Below, piece after piece: positions 10,285-20,079 of a stretch of 64,000 nucleotides of DNA. The stretch is from the NCBI GenBank assembly GCA_002077065.1, contig NAJO01000037.1, positions 186,001-250,000 of the forward strand, read 5' to 3'. This DNA is from Cryoendolithus antarcticus. Taxonomy: Eukaryota; Ascomycota; Dothideomycetes; Cladosporiales; Cladosporiaceae. Position 1 is the stretch's first letter; the number at the start of each line of letters is the position of its first letter. The notes beneath the pieces are model-generated. The model was not told where the DNA came from, ran no database searches, and worked only from the letters and a program-made list of their open reading frames with translations. Made by a program: the position numbers and the translations under genes.

Positions 10285-11763
10285 ATGGCTGTCAACTTCT
10301 CTGGGCTTTACGGTCAAGACAAGTATGCCGATCTGATCATCCACTGCGGCGGCTACGCTATCAAGGTGCATAAGGTGGTGGTCTGCTCGGCCTCTTCGGT
10401 CATTGCGGCAATGCTCGACAACAACATGAAGGAGGCGCAAGCTGGGATCATTGAGCATACAGAGTTTGACATACACACCATGAAGTTGATGATCGAATTC
10501 GTCTACAAAGGGACTTACAGCGTCACGATAGACGATCCACAGCTAGATCTCACGAAGCTGAATACGAAGAATCCCGTCTCTGTCACGGATGAAGGCCAGG
10601 ACGCCATCCTTCCGATCGATATCAAAGAGTTCACGAATCTCCTCCGGGATGCGCTTATCACACATGCGCGAGCCTATGGAATCGCGAATTACTACAACGT
10701 AGAGGGCATGAAGACTATGGCCGAGCAAGCCTTTGGATCGCTACTGCCGTACGGCTGGGTCGCAGAGAGGAATGTGAATGCTCTGCTCGAGGTGCTGGTT
10801 GAAGTCTGTAAAGTCACGACTCGTGGGGATGAGACCATCCGGCGCAAAGCGACTGACCTGACTACCCATGCGCTTCAGCACCTGCACACGGACATCGATG
10901 CTACGTTCTTTCTCAACTTTGTTCACCATGAGGAGCCCGCCGTCCGCGGATTTGTGTTCGAGGTTCTACAGTCGGCTGCGGGCAGACTTCGCGCATATCA
11001 CCGCGACTATACAGCTCTGTCGAAGAGGAATGAGGAACAGATCAACGATTGCGAAAGTGAACGCACTGCACGGGAAGAAAATGACGCACAGAATGTCAAG
11101 GCACTTGCAGCGCTTCGCACAAAGAAGGATCGGGAAATCGCGGCACTGCGTGTTGAGCACGATGCTGAGATGAAGAAGCTTAGCACGACCAAAGACAAAG
11201 CGATCGTCAAATTGCAGGCTGAGAAGGATGGTGAGATCAACAAGCTTCGTACGCAGAAAGACCTGGAGATCGCGAACCTTCGAGTGGAGAAAGAAGCAGA
11301 GGTGAATAAGCTCTCTGGTCTGAAGGATCAGGTGCTTGCAACGGTATGTGCAGGGAAGGACAGTGAGATGAGGAAGCTGTGTACCCTAAAAGATCAGGAA
11401 ACTGCCAGACTCCGCGCGGAGAAAGATACTGAGATCGCGAACGCCTACCGCTTGAAAGATCAGCAGTATGGGATCATCATTGCACAGAAAGACGCTGAGA
11501 TTGAGCAGATCAAGGCAGCCAGTGCTGCCCAGACAGAAACTGACAAGACGAAAGTGCGTGAGCTTGAGTACGAGAGCAAGCGCGTCACCATCTTCGGCGA
11601 GAGCCTTCTAGCATTCCTTCTAGAAGTGAAGATGTCTTGCGTTCAGGAAATGCATGTCTCCAATCTGGCTCACGGCGAAAGTCACAGGCGACTACGACCA
11701 CGAGATCCGATGTGGGCGCTGCAAAACTCGTTTGAAGCGGATCTCAACGCAGGTGAAACATGA
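10285..11763 (+). CDS. BTB/POZ protein with hendecad coiled-coil rod
   Basis: This is a single-exon gene of 492 residues. An N-terminal BTB/POZ fold spans about residues 8-130: KYADLIIHCGG, then IKVHKVVVCSASSVIAAML, then FDIHTMKLMIEFVYKGTY. An alpha-helical BACK-like part follows to about residue 250. Residues 276-407 are twelve consecutive 11-residue repeats of the type xLRxEKDxEIx. The tail after residue 407 is short and charged. BTB domains of this fungal type mediate dimerisation or Cul3 binding; the combination with a hendecad rod suggests an oligomeric scaffold, which is inference. No DNA-binding or Kelch part is visible. Confidence 0.85.
   Translation: MAVNFSGLYGQDKYADLIIHCGGYAIKVHKVVVCSASSVIAAMLDNNMKEAQAGIIEHTEFDIHTMKLMIEFVYKGTYSVTIDDPQLDLTKLNTKNPVSVTDEGQDAILPIDIKEFTNLLRDALITHARAYGIANYYNVEGMKTMAEQAFGSLLPYGWVAERNVNALLEVLVEVCKVTTRGDETIRRKATDLTTHALQHLHTDIDATFFLNFVHHEEPAVRGFVFEVLQSAAGRLRAYHRDYTALSKRNEEQINDCESERTAREENDAQNVKALAALRTKKDREIAALRVEHDAEMKKLSTTKDKAIVKLQAEKDGEINKLRTQKDLEIANLRVEKEAEVNKLSGLKDQVLATVCAGKDSEMRKLCTLKDQETARLRAEKDTEIANAYRLKDQQYGIIIAQKDAEIEQIKAASAAQTETDKTKVRELEYESKRVTIFGESLLAFLLEVKMSCVQEMHVSNLAHGESHRRLRPRDPMWALQNSFEADLNAGET
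11110..11505 (+). repeat. Twelve tandem 33-bp coding repeats (hendecads)
   Basis: Within the BTB gene, twelve adjacent 11-codon units keep perfect register. Ten of the twelve have Lys-Asp at positions 6-7, and Leu is usual at position 2. The DNA units are diverged, so the register appears to be kept at protein level. Confidence 0.9.
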
Positions 11764-12050
11764 CGTGGCGACGGAGAAGAAGTGACACTGGAGACATGGT
11801 GGCAAAATGCACTCTCACTTATCCTAATGCTTGGCGAAAATGCTCGAGCTACGCCTAGAGGAGCATGCGCATGGGCTCAACGATGCGGAGAGAAGACAAA
11901 GTAGTCACACCAAGATCAATCGCAAGAGCAAGGTACGCTGAGTTGGGACATTGCTCTACGCACACCCCGAATGTGGCCTCGTCCTTCCACCTCATGCTCT
12001 CAGCGACCGCACCTATGCCGGTCTTGACTGTTGTCATCGATAGCTTCAGC

Positions 12051-12596
12051 TTAAGCCCACGTCAACAAGGCCATGTCCCGTCTCCCCGTTGGTCTGGCAC
12101 TGTACTCATGTTAGCCGTGCATGTCTAGCCCGCGCACCGGATTTGCGTCGACTCACCTGGCCTCAGGCTTCGTCACCATCGTCTCCTTTGCCGTCACTTC
12201 CCGAACCTCTACCCTCCCCAGCTCCACCGCCTCCCTCCTCGCCTTCGCCGCCTCCTTCCGCCCCTTCCTCTTCGACCACCACACCTTCAGCGAGATCGCG
12301 CAAATAATCAGCGCGATCCCGCACATGATGCCGATGCCTATGTACCCCTTATTCTCAAGACCCTCAAGATCCGACTGTGTCTGGTCATCGGACCGCGCGA
12401 CTCCAGAGAAGGCGATATTGGACAGTTCGCGGCGGTAAAAGCGATGGTCTGGGTGGCCTTTGCCGTAGGGATGGCGGCCGAAGACTGGGCGTTGGTAGGG
12501 ATAGGCTGACATGTCGTGGTCTGGGTTGGGGTGTCTGTGGTCGTGGGGGGAGACGAGGTGTTGTGGGCGCTCGGCGAAGATGGTGTTGACTGCCAT
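12051..12596 (-). CDS. Small single-pass membrane protein, unknown
   Basis: The main exon is 12157-12596 on the minus strand. It encodes a His/Pro/Tyr-rich N-terminal half, one transmembrane helix at residues 84-106 (GYIGIGIMCGIALIICAISL...) and a strongly basic juxtamembrane segment (WWSKRKGRKEAAKARR). The frame hits TGA inside a consensus donor GTGAGT, so I propose a terminal intron 12094-12156. It has a CTAAC branch site, and the final exon 12051-12093 gives 160 residues in all. An alternative acceptor 6 nt earlier in the transcript adds two residues. Without splicing the protein is 147 residues. No family is recognised. The topology would place the basic part in the cytosol. Confidence 0.6.
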
Positions 12597-13320
12597 ACTG
12601 AGCTGGGTTTGTTGGACTATTCTCCTTGGAGCTGTTGGCTGGGAATGGATGCTGTGGCAGATTGCAGATGCTCAAAGTGGTGGAATGGAAGTACAGAACT
12701 GTACGAGGCAAGACGCAGCACTTGTACATCGAAGAGGAGGAAATGCAGTCCCTTCCTCACACATTTGGCTGAAGGTCATGCATCGCGACTTGGCTGCTAG
12801 TGGTCTGAAGTCTGCAAGTAGATGTCCTCAAGAGTCTCTGACCCCGACATGGAGAGCTGCTGGTGGGAAGTCAAATGCTGACTGCGCGCAAAACCGCGCT
12901 GGCGATTCATCGCGAATCTGTACCGCTTACCGCTTACCGCTATCGTCAGCAACAGTAGCAGGCGGCGATGATAGTAGGTGCTTCTCTCGTGGAAACGCGT
13001 TGCAGCAGATTAGCAGAATAGTGAGAAGGTTTGATGGAATTGAAATCGGCAGCTATTCACTAGCGCGTCGTTCACGCGCTGCCGGCATGATCCCTGCAGA
13101 TTCTCGGTACTAAGCCTTTTTGAGTGAACTCTCTCGACCGCGTTGTTGATTTGGTCGTCACCTGCCCCTCTTCTTCCTACAACAACTATTGTATCTTTCA
13201 CGACTTGACGACCTCCTCCGCGCATTTGCTGGTGTACATTGGGTTCGAGGGGAGACCGCAGCGTGGTGTTGGGCGTTATCCCATTGCTTCCGGACGAGAT
13301 ATTCGCGGGGATTGAGATTA
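12597..13320. other. Intergenic region
   Basis: No convincing gene is present. A 200-codon plus-strand frame (12511-13113) overlaps the membrane-protein gene in antisense and has no recognisable motif. Confidence 0.5.
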
Positions 13321-13491
13321 ATGAGCGGCGCGTCTCACAGAGACGGCTTCAGGTAGGAACACGACATTTTCCTATCCCTGACAACACCCACTGCATGTCT
13401 TAGACGCACGAACTTGGTGTTCGCACTGCCGACAACGGTAAACATTGGAGGAGCACAAGACTATCATTCACTACAGCGACATCCCCACTGA
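13321..13491 (+). promoter_or_regulatory. Spliced upstream ORF overlapping the main start
   Basis: An ATG at 13321 opens a short frame. A good 51-nt leader intron (13353-13403, GTAGGA...CTGAC...TTAG) joins it to a frame that stops with TGA at 13489-13491. The result is a 39-codon uORF whose stop overlaps the main ATG as TGATGG. This geometry favours control by termination-reinitiation. The splice is predicted from sequence only. Confidence 0.5.
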
Positions 13492-16256
13492 TGGATCTGC
13501 CACCACCAGTACCACCCAAGGACACACCATACAAGCGCGGCATGGCGTCTCGCGTTCCTTCTGCAGCACCGCTCAGCGGATCAAAGCGGAAGCGCGAGGC
13601 GAACGTAGATTTGACCTACGGAGACGACGATGGACACTTCCAAGGCGCAGAGGACTCTGACACTCACACACCTACGAAGAGAAGCCGACTGAACATACCA
13701 TACACCGACGACGAGATTACGGACGACGCTACGCCTGTGCAGTCGCATAATGTGCGTCGGAAGAAGGGTGTCAACAACCTGTCGAACCTCAATCTACGTC
13801 ATGCAGCACAACAGCAGGCCCGAGCCCAGGCGGAAGCCCTGTTACAAGCGCGGGAGTCGAGGTTCCAGGAGGGCAGCTTGACAGATAAGCCGAGTGACCA
13901 GCCACCCAGTGTCTTCACTCGTATGATACGCACCGATAGCGGTAACATCAAGTTGGTGGACGACCTGATGGCGGACTACCATGACGAAGCGGAGGGAGGT
14001 GCTAGTACCTCCTACCGGATATCTGAGCACATCGAGGCGCTGCCTGCTATGCCGGCCCCTCGTGTGATCCAAGACCCAGCACCTGCGAATCCGGGCATCT
14101 TCTCACGCCTCAGCCGCACTTTCGGCCTCAGCATGCATCCGGTGAAGATGTGGAAAGACGTATGGAATGAGACCAAGGAGGAATTGACGCAGAAGAACTT
14201 GGCTGACATGGAGAGGAAGAGGCTGATGAAGGAGGAGGCGGAGGCAAAGTACGCACAGATGAAGAGCAGTGGTGGGTTTACATTCAAGCCGGTCTTCAAC
14301 TTCGCAACCTCGGAGTCTATCACGCCGCACGATTCGGGTGTGTCGATGTCTACGGAAGGTGGCGCTCAGGGTGCCCGGGACTCGCAGGACACTCGCGACT
14401 CGCTGGACACGAAGCGCGTGCCATCGTACAACTCGCGTCTGACACTGGCGACGGACGACTTCCAGCCACGCGAGCAAGTCCCGCCTGCCTCGATGATCAA
14501 GACCATCAAGTCCCGCCTGCACTTCAAGCGTCCATCTTTGGCCAACATCCGCGGCGATCTCAAGCGCATGGCTTCTAGCAATGATCTGCTGGCACCTGTC
14601 GACCCAAGCCAGGTCGGGCGAGACCCCAGCAGCTTGGTCTCACCTCTCAAGACTGACATGGACTTCGCTGACTCCGCACTGAAGCGGCCGACATCCAAAC
14701 TTGATCTCAGGAGACAGCACAAGCTGTCCAAGCGAGTCAGTGATCTGGAGGTGAAGCTCCGCAATGCTCGTGTAGAGCTGGACGAAGCGTTGGTTGAAGC
14801 TTCGCCCATGCCAACACTGAGGGGGAGGTATGAGAAGTTCACCTCGGGCACGACATTGAAGCGACCGAAGTTTGTGCCGGGGAAGCTGGCGAGTCTGCCT
14901 AGTGAGCGGCTACTCGACCCTGCTAGTCTCATGGATCTGAGTGAGGATGATCTTACTGGCAACCGAGTGAATCATGCACGTGATGTCAGCGCCGATATGA
15001 GTGATTGGGACGGTGAAGAGACCATTAAGCAACGGTCACGTGCTGGCTCCCGCAAGCCCTATCCTCGCCGTGCTACTTCCCTCTTCAAACTTACTGACCG
15101 CCACACCTCTACCACCACTCAGCAGACGATAGTCAGCACTACTATTGAAGCAACCAACGACGAGCAACACCACGACGACAACATGGAGATCGACACTGTT
15201 AATCAGGCAACAACGGAAGTCGACGTCCATGAGCTCTCGGCTGCCCCTTCGCCTGTTGCAGACGTCCAGACGGTTGATCTGCATACCATCAGCGGAGCTG
15301 CACATGACCCCGAGTGCAACGACATGCCAGTGGCTGAGCTCGAGGCCGATATACCGCCTGTAGAGCTCGAGGCACCCGCAGTGCAGGCTCATGAGACTTC
15401 CGAGCCTATGGCCATTGACGCTCAGACCACTGACAAGTTAGACTACGGCTCCCTCGACGCCAAGCTCAAGGCTCTCGACGCGTCAGTCAAGGCAGCGAAG
15501 AAGGCTGGGCGCCCCAAGAAACGCAAGTCCAACGCTGCAGCCGAGGATCTCAAGGAGTTCAAGCTCGGGAAAACCGATGCCTACAGCGATGAAGACAGCG
15601 AGTGGGAGTCCGCCAAAAGCAAGAAGAAGCGCAAGTCTGCGGGTGCTACGAGGAAGGGTCCGGTTGCGAAGACACCAAGCCCGGCCAGCAAGATAACCAA
15701 ACCTGCGAAGGTCGTCCGGAAGCCTGTGGCTGCTGCGAAGGCCAGCCTGCCTGCGCACATCACTGCCGTGCATGTACCCGCTGCAGAGGTCATGCCCTCG
15801 AACAGCGATGCTGCCGAGCCAGCCGAAGATACCATCATGCAGACTCCCAAGGGCACCATGACGGTCGCTGGCGCCGAAGCAGCCCCTGACTCTCCAGAGT
15901 CCGCACCCCGCGCAAGTATGGACTCCCAAACCGCCCTTCTCGAGCCTCTCTACGAAGAAGAGGAAGAAACCTCACCGTCCGCTTCGAATGCTAGTATCAC
16001 GGGCGACGACGACGTTTTCAAGCCTACCTTCTTCAAGGCCGTGAGACCCCGCTCCCGCTCAGCGAGTCCCAGGAAGGAGGCGGGTACGGAGGAGAGGTTG
16101 ATGGTGAAGGCTACTAAGGCTGTGTGGGAGAAGAGGGATGGGAATGGGAGGGGGTGGGGGTTTGAGGGGGTGAAGGAGGAGAGTGGGAATGCAGAGGGGG
16201 CAGGGATGGGGAAGAAGGGTGGGGAGGCCTTTGAGTGGCCGGAGGATGTGTTCTGA
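13491..16256 (+). CDS. Large nuclear-looking disordered protein, 921 residues
   Basis: This is a single open exon. The protein is rich in Lys/Arg, Ser and Pro and has many nuclear-localisation-like runs (SKRKRE, TKRSR, RRKK, KKKRKS, GRPKKRKS). A more ordered segment near residues 200-265 contains PGIFSRLSRTFGLSMHPVKMWKDVW, followed by a charged helix ETKEELTQKN...RKRLMKEEAE. A coiled-coil-like patch (LDLRRQHKLSKRVSDLEVKLRN) lies near residue 410. It resembles fungal proteins annotated as nuclear RNA-binding protein, but I see no RRM, KH or zinc finger, so that name is unproven. The GRPKKRKS site is AT-hook-like. Expression may be tuned by the overlapping uORF. Confidence 0.75.
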   Translation: MDLPPPVPPKDTPYKRGMASRVPSAAPLSGSKRKREANVDLTYGDDDGHFQGAEDSDTHTPTKRSRLNIPYTDDEITDDATPVQSHNVRRKKGVNNLSNLNLRHAAQQQARAQAEALLQARESRFQEGSLTDKPSDQPPSVFTRMIRTDSGNIKLVDDLMADYHDEAEGGASTSYRISEHIEALPAMPAPRVIQDPAPANPGIFSRLSRTFGLSMHPVKMWKDVWNETKEELTQKNLADMERKRLMKEEAEAKYAQMKSSGGFTFKPVFNFATSESITPHDSGVSMSTEGGAQGARDSQDTRDSLDTKRVPSYNSRLTLATDDFQPREQVPPASMIKTIKSRLHFKRPSLANIRGDLKRMASSNDLLAPVDPSQVGRDPSSLVSPLKTDMDFADSALKRPTSKLDLRRQHKLSKRVSDLEVKLRNARVELDEALVEASPMPTLRGRYEKFTSGTTLKRPKFVPGKLASLPSERLLDPASLMDLSEDDLTGNRVNHARDVSADMSDWDGEETIKQRSRAGSRKPYPRRATSLFKLTDRHTSTTTQQTIVSTTIEATNDEQHHDDNMEIDTVNQATTEVDVHELSAAPSPVADVQTVDLHTISGAAHDPECNDMPVAELEADIPPVELEAPAVQAHETSEPMAIDAQTTDKLDYGSLDAKLKALDASVKAAKKAGRPKKRKSNAAAEDLKEFKLGKTDAYSDEDSEWESAKSKKKRKSAGATRKGPVAKTPSPASKITKPAKVVRKPVAAAKASLPAHITAVHVPAAEVMPSNSDAAEPAEDTIMQTPKGTMTVAGAEAAPDSPESAPRASMDSQTALLEPLYEEEEETSPSASNASITGDDDVFKPTFFKAVRPRSRSASPRKEAGTEERLMVKATKAVWEKRDGNGRGWGFEGVKEESGNAEGAGMGKKGGEAFEWPEDVF

Positions 16257-17073
16257 GGACGGATTCCTGGACTACAAGCATCGCGACCCGGTCCGCAGTC
16301 GCGAGCTTGTCAAGCTCGACCGACGGCCTGGACCTCGATTCCGCGCGCGCCGTAAAGGCGCTTAATTATTTACTCGGGGTTGAGTGCTGTGCTGTGCTGC
16401 TGATGAACGGCGCCGAGATCGACGCTGTGAGCTTTAGAAAATGGCTTCAGTCATTGACTTGCTCGGGGAATGGATCTGGCGTTGCGGCCGTGGTGTCCCG
16501 AGGAACCACACCGCGCTGGTGCGGGATGGCATGATGGAAGTAGTATTGAGCGGCATGAGAGGTTGTGTATTTGTGTATTAGTGTAATTATCAAGTGGCAT
16601 ACATGTCATCACATCGTCTCGTAGATCCTTGACTGTATCTTGGCGGTGTAGATAGTCTCGTGAGGGAAGCGGGAACCGCGTTGCTGGCGTCGCCGATCAG
16701 CCCCTGCGGTTTGGCATGGAGTTATCAGGGTTGAGTTTCGGCGGAGCTGTCGGGCAACGAGCGTGTCGGATCTCGCCACGTCAGAGTCCATGACCTGGGC
16801 TGGGCAGCGAAAGCGTGAACCTTGCAGTCTCTGCGATAGAACAGCGAACAACGACCGTCTGGCTCTGCCTGCAATCCTGCCAATCTGACCACCGTTCGTG
16901 GAGCAAGTGACGCCACGCTCTCGTCCTCTGTTCGGCTCGGAGCCTCACGAGAGTACGCTGCAGCGTTGTCTGCTGTACAAGACGCGGACCGTAAGGCCGG
17001 GATCGCAGACTCATGGCTGGCGAACTGGCTATCGCTCAGCCTCGCGTTTTTTCTCGACGTCCGCGATGAATGT
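16257..17073. other. Convergent intergenic region
   Basis: This 817-bp space lies between two convergent genes and should hold both 3' ends. Only short, motif-free frames are present. Confidence 0.55.
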
Positions 17074-18126
17074 TCACCCATCTTTCTTCCGCGCGCTAAT
17101 CTGTGGCAACTTCGGGATCTTTACATCTGATGCCACTTTCTGTACCTGCGCCACAGCATCTCCAAGCAGTACTCGTATGGCGCCCTCTAGTCTGCGATCT
17201 TGCTTTCGCCGCATGTACAGTAGTACAATCCAGAGGATCACGCCGTCTGCTACGAACAGCTGGAGTGCCCACCAGCCGATTCGTGTGATCCAGCCGATGA
17301 CGCTCTTGCGCCGTTGAGTCTTGATCCATCTGTTCGCCTCGAGCTGTTCGCGGAGGGCAGCGATCTCGGTCGAGAGCTTGAACAGTGAGGACTCGATGCG
17401 TTTCCGCCACCTTACGTCTGTGACTGCATTACCCGTTGAACGAGGTTGCACCGCTCTGCCGGCCTTCGCCTGTGGGTCGTCTGCACTGCCCTCGGAAGTC
17501 TCCCTCAAATCCGCCGCATCCACCTGCGAGAACGCCGGCGCATCCACAAATTCCTCCTCCTCAGCCTCCTCAACCTCCTCCTCCTCATCCGCCTGACTAA
17601 CCGGACTCAACACCGTCAACGGCCTCTCCATAGCCGCCGTCGAACTCGTAATCCCGTTCCCACCCCCCTCACTGCTCACCCCAAGATACCCACTCCTCTC
17701 CACATCCCTCCCGGGACTGCTCTGCTCGCTCCCACTCCCATGAAACGAGTTACTCTTAATCTGATCCCACACGAACTCCAGCTCCTCGACCAGCTGCCGT
17801 GCTTCGTCCGTGTGACTTGCGTATTGCCGCATTGTTGAGATCAGCGTTTCGATGTAGCGGCGCTTGGCTTCTGTGCGGGAAAGGGTGGCGTTAGCGGCCC
17901 AGGCGTCCCATTTCTCTTGCTCGCGGCGGAGGTGCTCTGGTGAGGCGTCCGGGTGGTCGGAGGAGGTGGGGCGGGGGTGGACGTCGTGCACGTCGCCTTC
18001 CATGGATTGTTTGTAGAGGCCATAGAGGGCTAGGCGGGCGCTGGGAGGGGGTTTCTGGGCGCCGGGGCGGATTTTGGTGACTGTCGTGAGGGCGTGGCCG
18101 AAGACGCGGTCGACTGAGTCGGCCAT
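17074..18126 (-). CDS. Acyl-CoA-binding domain protein with C-terminal membrane anchor
   Basis: This is a single exon of 350 residues. An acyl-CoA-binding domain fills about residues 5-115, with the family marks LALYGLYKQSMEGDV, KWDAW and RRYIETL. A Ser-rich, acidic linker follows (EEEEVEEAEEEEFVDAP), then a coiled coil (LFKLSTEIAALREQLEANRW) and one transmembrane helix (TRIGWWALQLFVADGVILWI) with a basic tail. This order matches the ACBD4/5-Atg37 group, tail-region-anchored peroxisome or ER proteins that bind acyl-CoA and, in yeast, act in pexophagy. Assignment to Atg37 itself is inference from architecture. The start at 18126 (MADSVDRVF) is chosen because the upstream in-frame part is not protein-like. 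Confidence 0.85.
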   Translation of the reverse strand: MADSVDRVFGHALTTVTKIRPGAQKPPPSARLALYGLYKQSMEGDVHDVHPRPTSSDHPDASPEHLRREQEKWDAWAANATLSRTEAKRRYIETLISTMRQYASHTDEARQLVEELEFVWDQIKSNSFHGSGSEQSSPGRDVERSGYLGVSSEGGGNGITSSTAAMERPLTVLSPVSQADEEEEVEEAEEEEFVDAPAFSQVDAADLRETSEGSADDPQAKAGRAVQPRSTGNAVTDVRWRKRIESSLFKLSTEIAALREQLEANRWIKTQRRKSVIGWITRIGWWALQLFVADGVILWIVLLYMRRKQDRRLEGAIRVLLGDAVAQVQKVASDVKIPKLPQISARKKDG

Positions 18127-18711
18127 GTCGGTTGTGGATGATCGTGCCGTACCTGCTACCAGTCTGTAGCAAGTGAGATGTATCAAGTGTCAATCGGTGA
18201 CATGTCGATTGCACCAGTACATGGCGGCACGCGACAATCACATGCATTTCCCATGACGAGCATTGGAGTCGATTCACCTCGGCCAGACGGTTTCCCTCTT
18301 CGAGCCATCCGTGATCGAGGAACCTCACCCTCCAAATCCCACGCGGCTGGACGGCTCCGTTGCCTACATATGTATACGGCTTCTTTGATTGAGATCCAAC
18401 ATGCCTTAGATATCGACTGCACCGCTCATGCCGACGGATACACGAAGTCGCTCGAGCTTGGCAGCCCCGTAGAGAATGCAATGCGTGTCGTGTTATGTTG
18501 GATTGATGTTGATTGATGCATACCGCGTAGCCGAGGTCAGAATGGGCGAAGTCATACCGTCGTAGGAAGCATTGTAGTAGGACAGCAATTATGTTGTAGG
18601 CGAATGATGCGCCACTGAAGCCTTTCAGGTATCTGCACACACATCTGCTTGGACGAGAGCATTGGATATTACCTCTACGATATTCTGAGGCAAGACATCC
18701 ATTCTCCCGCA
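18127..18711. other. Divergent intergenic region
   Basis: This stretch separates the acyl-CoA-binding gene from the CoA-transferase gene and probably contains both promoters. No gene is seen. Confidence 0.55.
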
Positions 18712-20079
18712 ATGCTACCGATCACTCTACCACGAATGTGCATCACGCAGCTGAGATGGTCTCAAGCAAGTGCCCTTAAGATTATACGCAATGCGAGCTC
18801 TAAAGCTAGCAACTTAGCACCGCTGTCTAACCTTCGACATGTCCCGTCGCAGTGTCAACACATTGCTAGGACCCAATCTCGCCGCATTGGGTCGGCTGCT
18901 TCATCCACGTCAGCTATAGGACCAAAGCAGCCGCATGTCGTGCTGCCACTAGAAGGAATCACCGTCGTCAGTCTCGAGCAAGCGATCGCTGCGCCCTTCT
19001 GCACACGCCAGCTGGCAGATCTCGGCGCTCGTGTCATCAAAGTCGAACGGCCAGAAGTGGGTGACTTCGCACGTAATTATGATGATCGGGTGAACGGTAT
19101 GGCGTCTCACTTCGTGTGGACGAATCGATCAAAGGAGAGTCTTGCTCTAGATCTCAAGGAGGAGAGCGATCTTGCAACTTTGATGAAAGTGTTGGAGCGC
19201 GCAGACGTGCTTGTTCAAAATCTGGCACCTGGAGCTGCTGATCGATTGGGATTGTCGTTCGATAAGCTGCATGCTAAGCATCCGGGACTTATCGTGTGCG
19301 ACATCTCGGGCTACGGCCAGGATGGCCCGTACCGTAACAAGAAGGCTTACGATTTATTGGTGCAGTCAGAGGCCGGAATGTTGAGCGTTACTGGCACAGA
19401 GTCAGAGCCTGCCAAGGTTGGGATTTCGATCGCGGACATAGCTGCCGGCATGTACGCGCTCACCAACATCATGGGTGCTCTGATGCAGCGAAGTAAGACT
19501 GGTAAGGGTCGGAGCATCGATATCTCCATGCTGGAGAGCATGACAGAATGGATGAGCTTTCCGTTGTACTACACATACAATGGTGCACCGGGACCAACGC
19601 CTGCTGGTGCCTCGCACGCAGCTATCTACCCGTATGGTCCCTTCGAATGCGGCGATGGAAGCTCAGTCATGCTCGGGATCCAGAATGAACGGGAATGGAC
19701 TAACTTCTGCACAATTGTCCTTGAAGACGCATCACTCAAGAGCGACGCTCGCTTCAAGACCAACTCGCTGAGATCCCAGAATCGAATGGACCTAAAGCAG
19801 ATCATTGTCAGAGCCTTTTCGAAGCTGTCTTCTGCGGAGGCAGTGGAGAAGCTGGACAAGGCTGCAATTGCGAATGCTTCCGTTAACGACATGAAGGGTG
19901 TCTGGGATCACCCGCAACTCCGCGCGCGCGGACGATGGACAACGGTTGATACCCCTGCTGGACCTGTGCCAGCTCTGTTGCCGCCTGGTGCCAATCCTGC
20001 TGATGTGAGAATGGACGCTGTGCCTGATGTTGGACAGCACAATCACAAAATTCTCGCTGAGTTTGGTATCGATGAATGA
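18712..20079 (+). CDS. Family III CoA-transferase (CaiB/BaiF), probably mitochondrial
   Basis: This is one exon of 455 residues. The start at 18712 gives a basic, Ser-rich, acid-poor N-terminus (MLPITLPRMCITQLRWSQAS) typical of a mitochondrial presequence; a later ATG at 18736 is also possible. The catalytic fold begins at LPLEGITVVSLEQAIAAPFC, with GARVIKVERPEVGDFAR, then VLVQNLAPGAADRLGLS, SGYGQDGPY and AYDLLVQSEAG. The presumed nucleophilic Asp is Asp242 in KVGISIADIAAGMYA. Family members move CoA between carboxylic acids such as succinate, oxalate, formate, glutarate or carnitine; the human mitochondrial relative is SUGCT. The exact substrate cannot be read from sequence. Length is normal for the family. 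Confidence 0.9.
   Translation: MLPITLPRMCITQLRWSQASALKIIRNASSKASNLAPLSNLRHVPSQCQHIARTQSRRIGSAASSTSAIGPKQPHVVLPLEGITVVSLEQAIAAPFCTRQLADLGARVIKVERPEVGDFARNYDDRVNGMASHFVWTNRSKESLALDLKEESDLATLMKVLERADVLVQNLAPGAADRLGLSFDKLHAKHPGLIVCDISGYGQDGPYRNKKAYDLLVQSEAGMLSVTGTESEPAKVGISIADIAAGMYALTNIMGALMQRSKTGKGRSIDISMLESMTEWMSFPLYYTYNGAPGPTPAGASHAAIYPYGPFECGDGSSVMLGIQNEREWTNFCTIVLEDASLKSDARFKTNSLRSQNRMDLKQIIVRAFSKLSSAEAVEKLDKAAIANASVNDMKGVWDHPQLRARGRWTTVDTPAGPVPALLPPGANPADVRMDAVPDVGQHNHKILAEFGIDE

Noticed and set aside
11110..11505. CRISPR-like regular array
   Set aside because: The 33-bp periodicity is a coding hendecad repeat inside an open frame in a eukaryote, without spacers.
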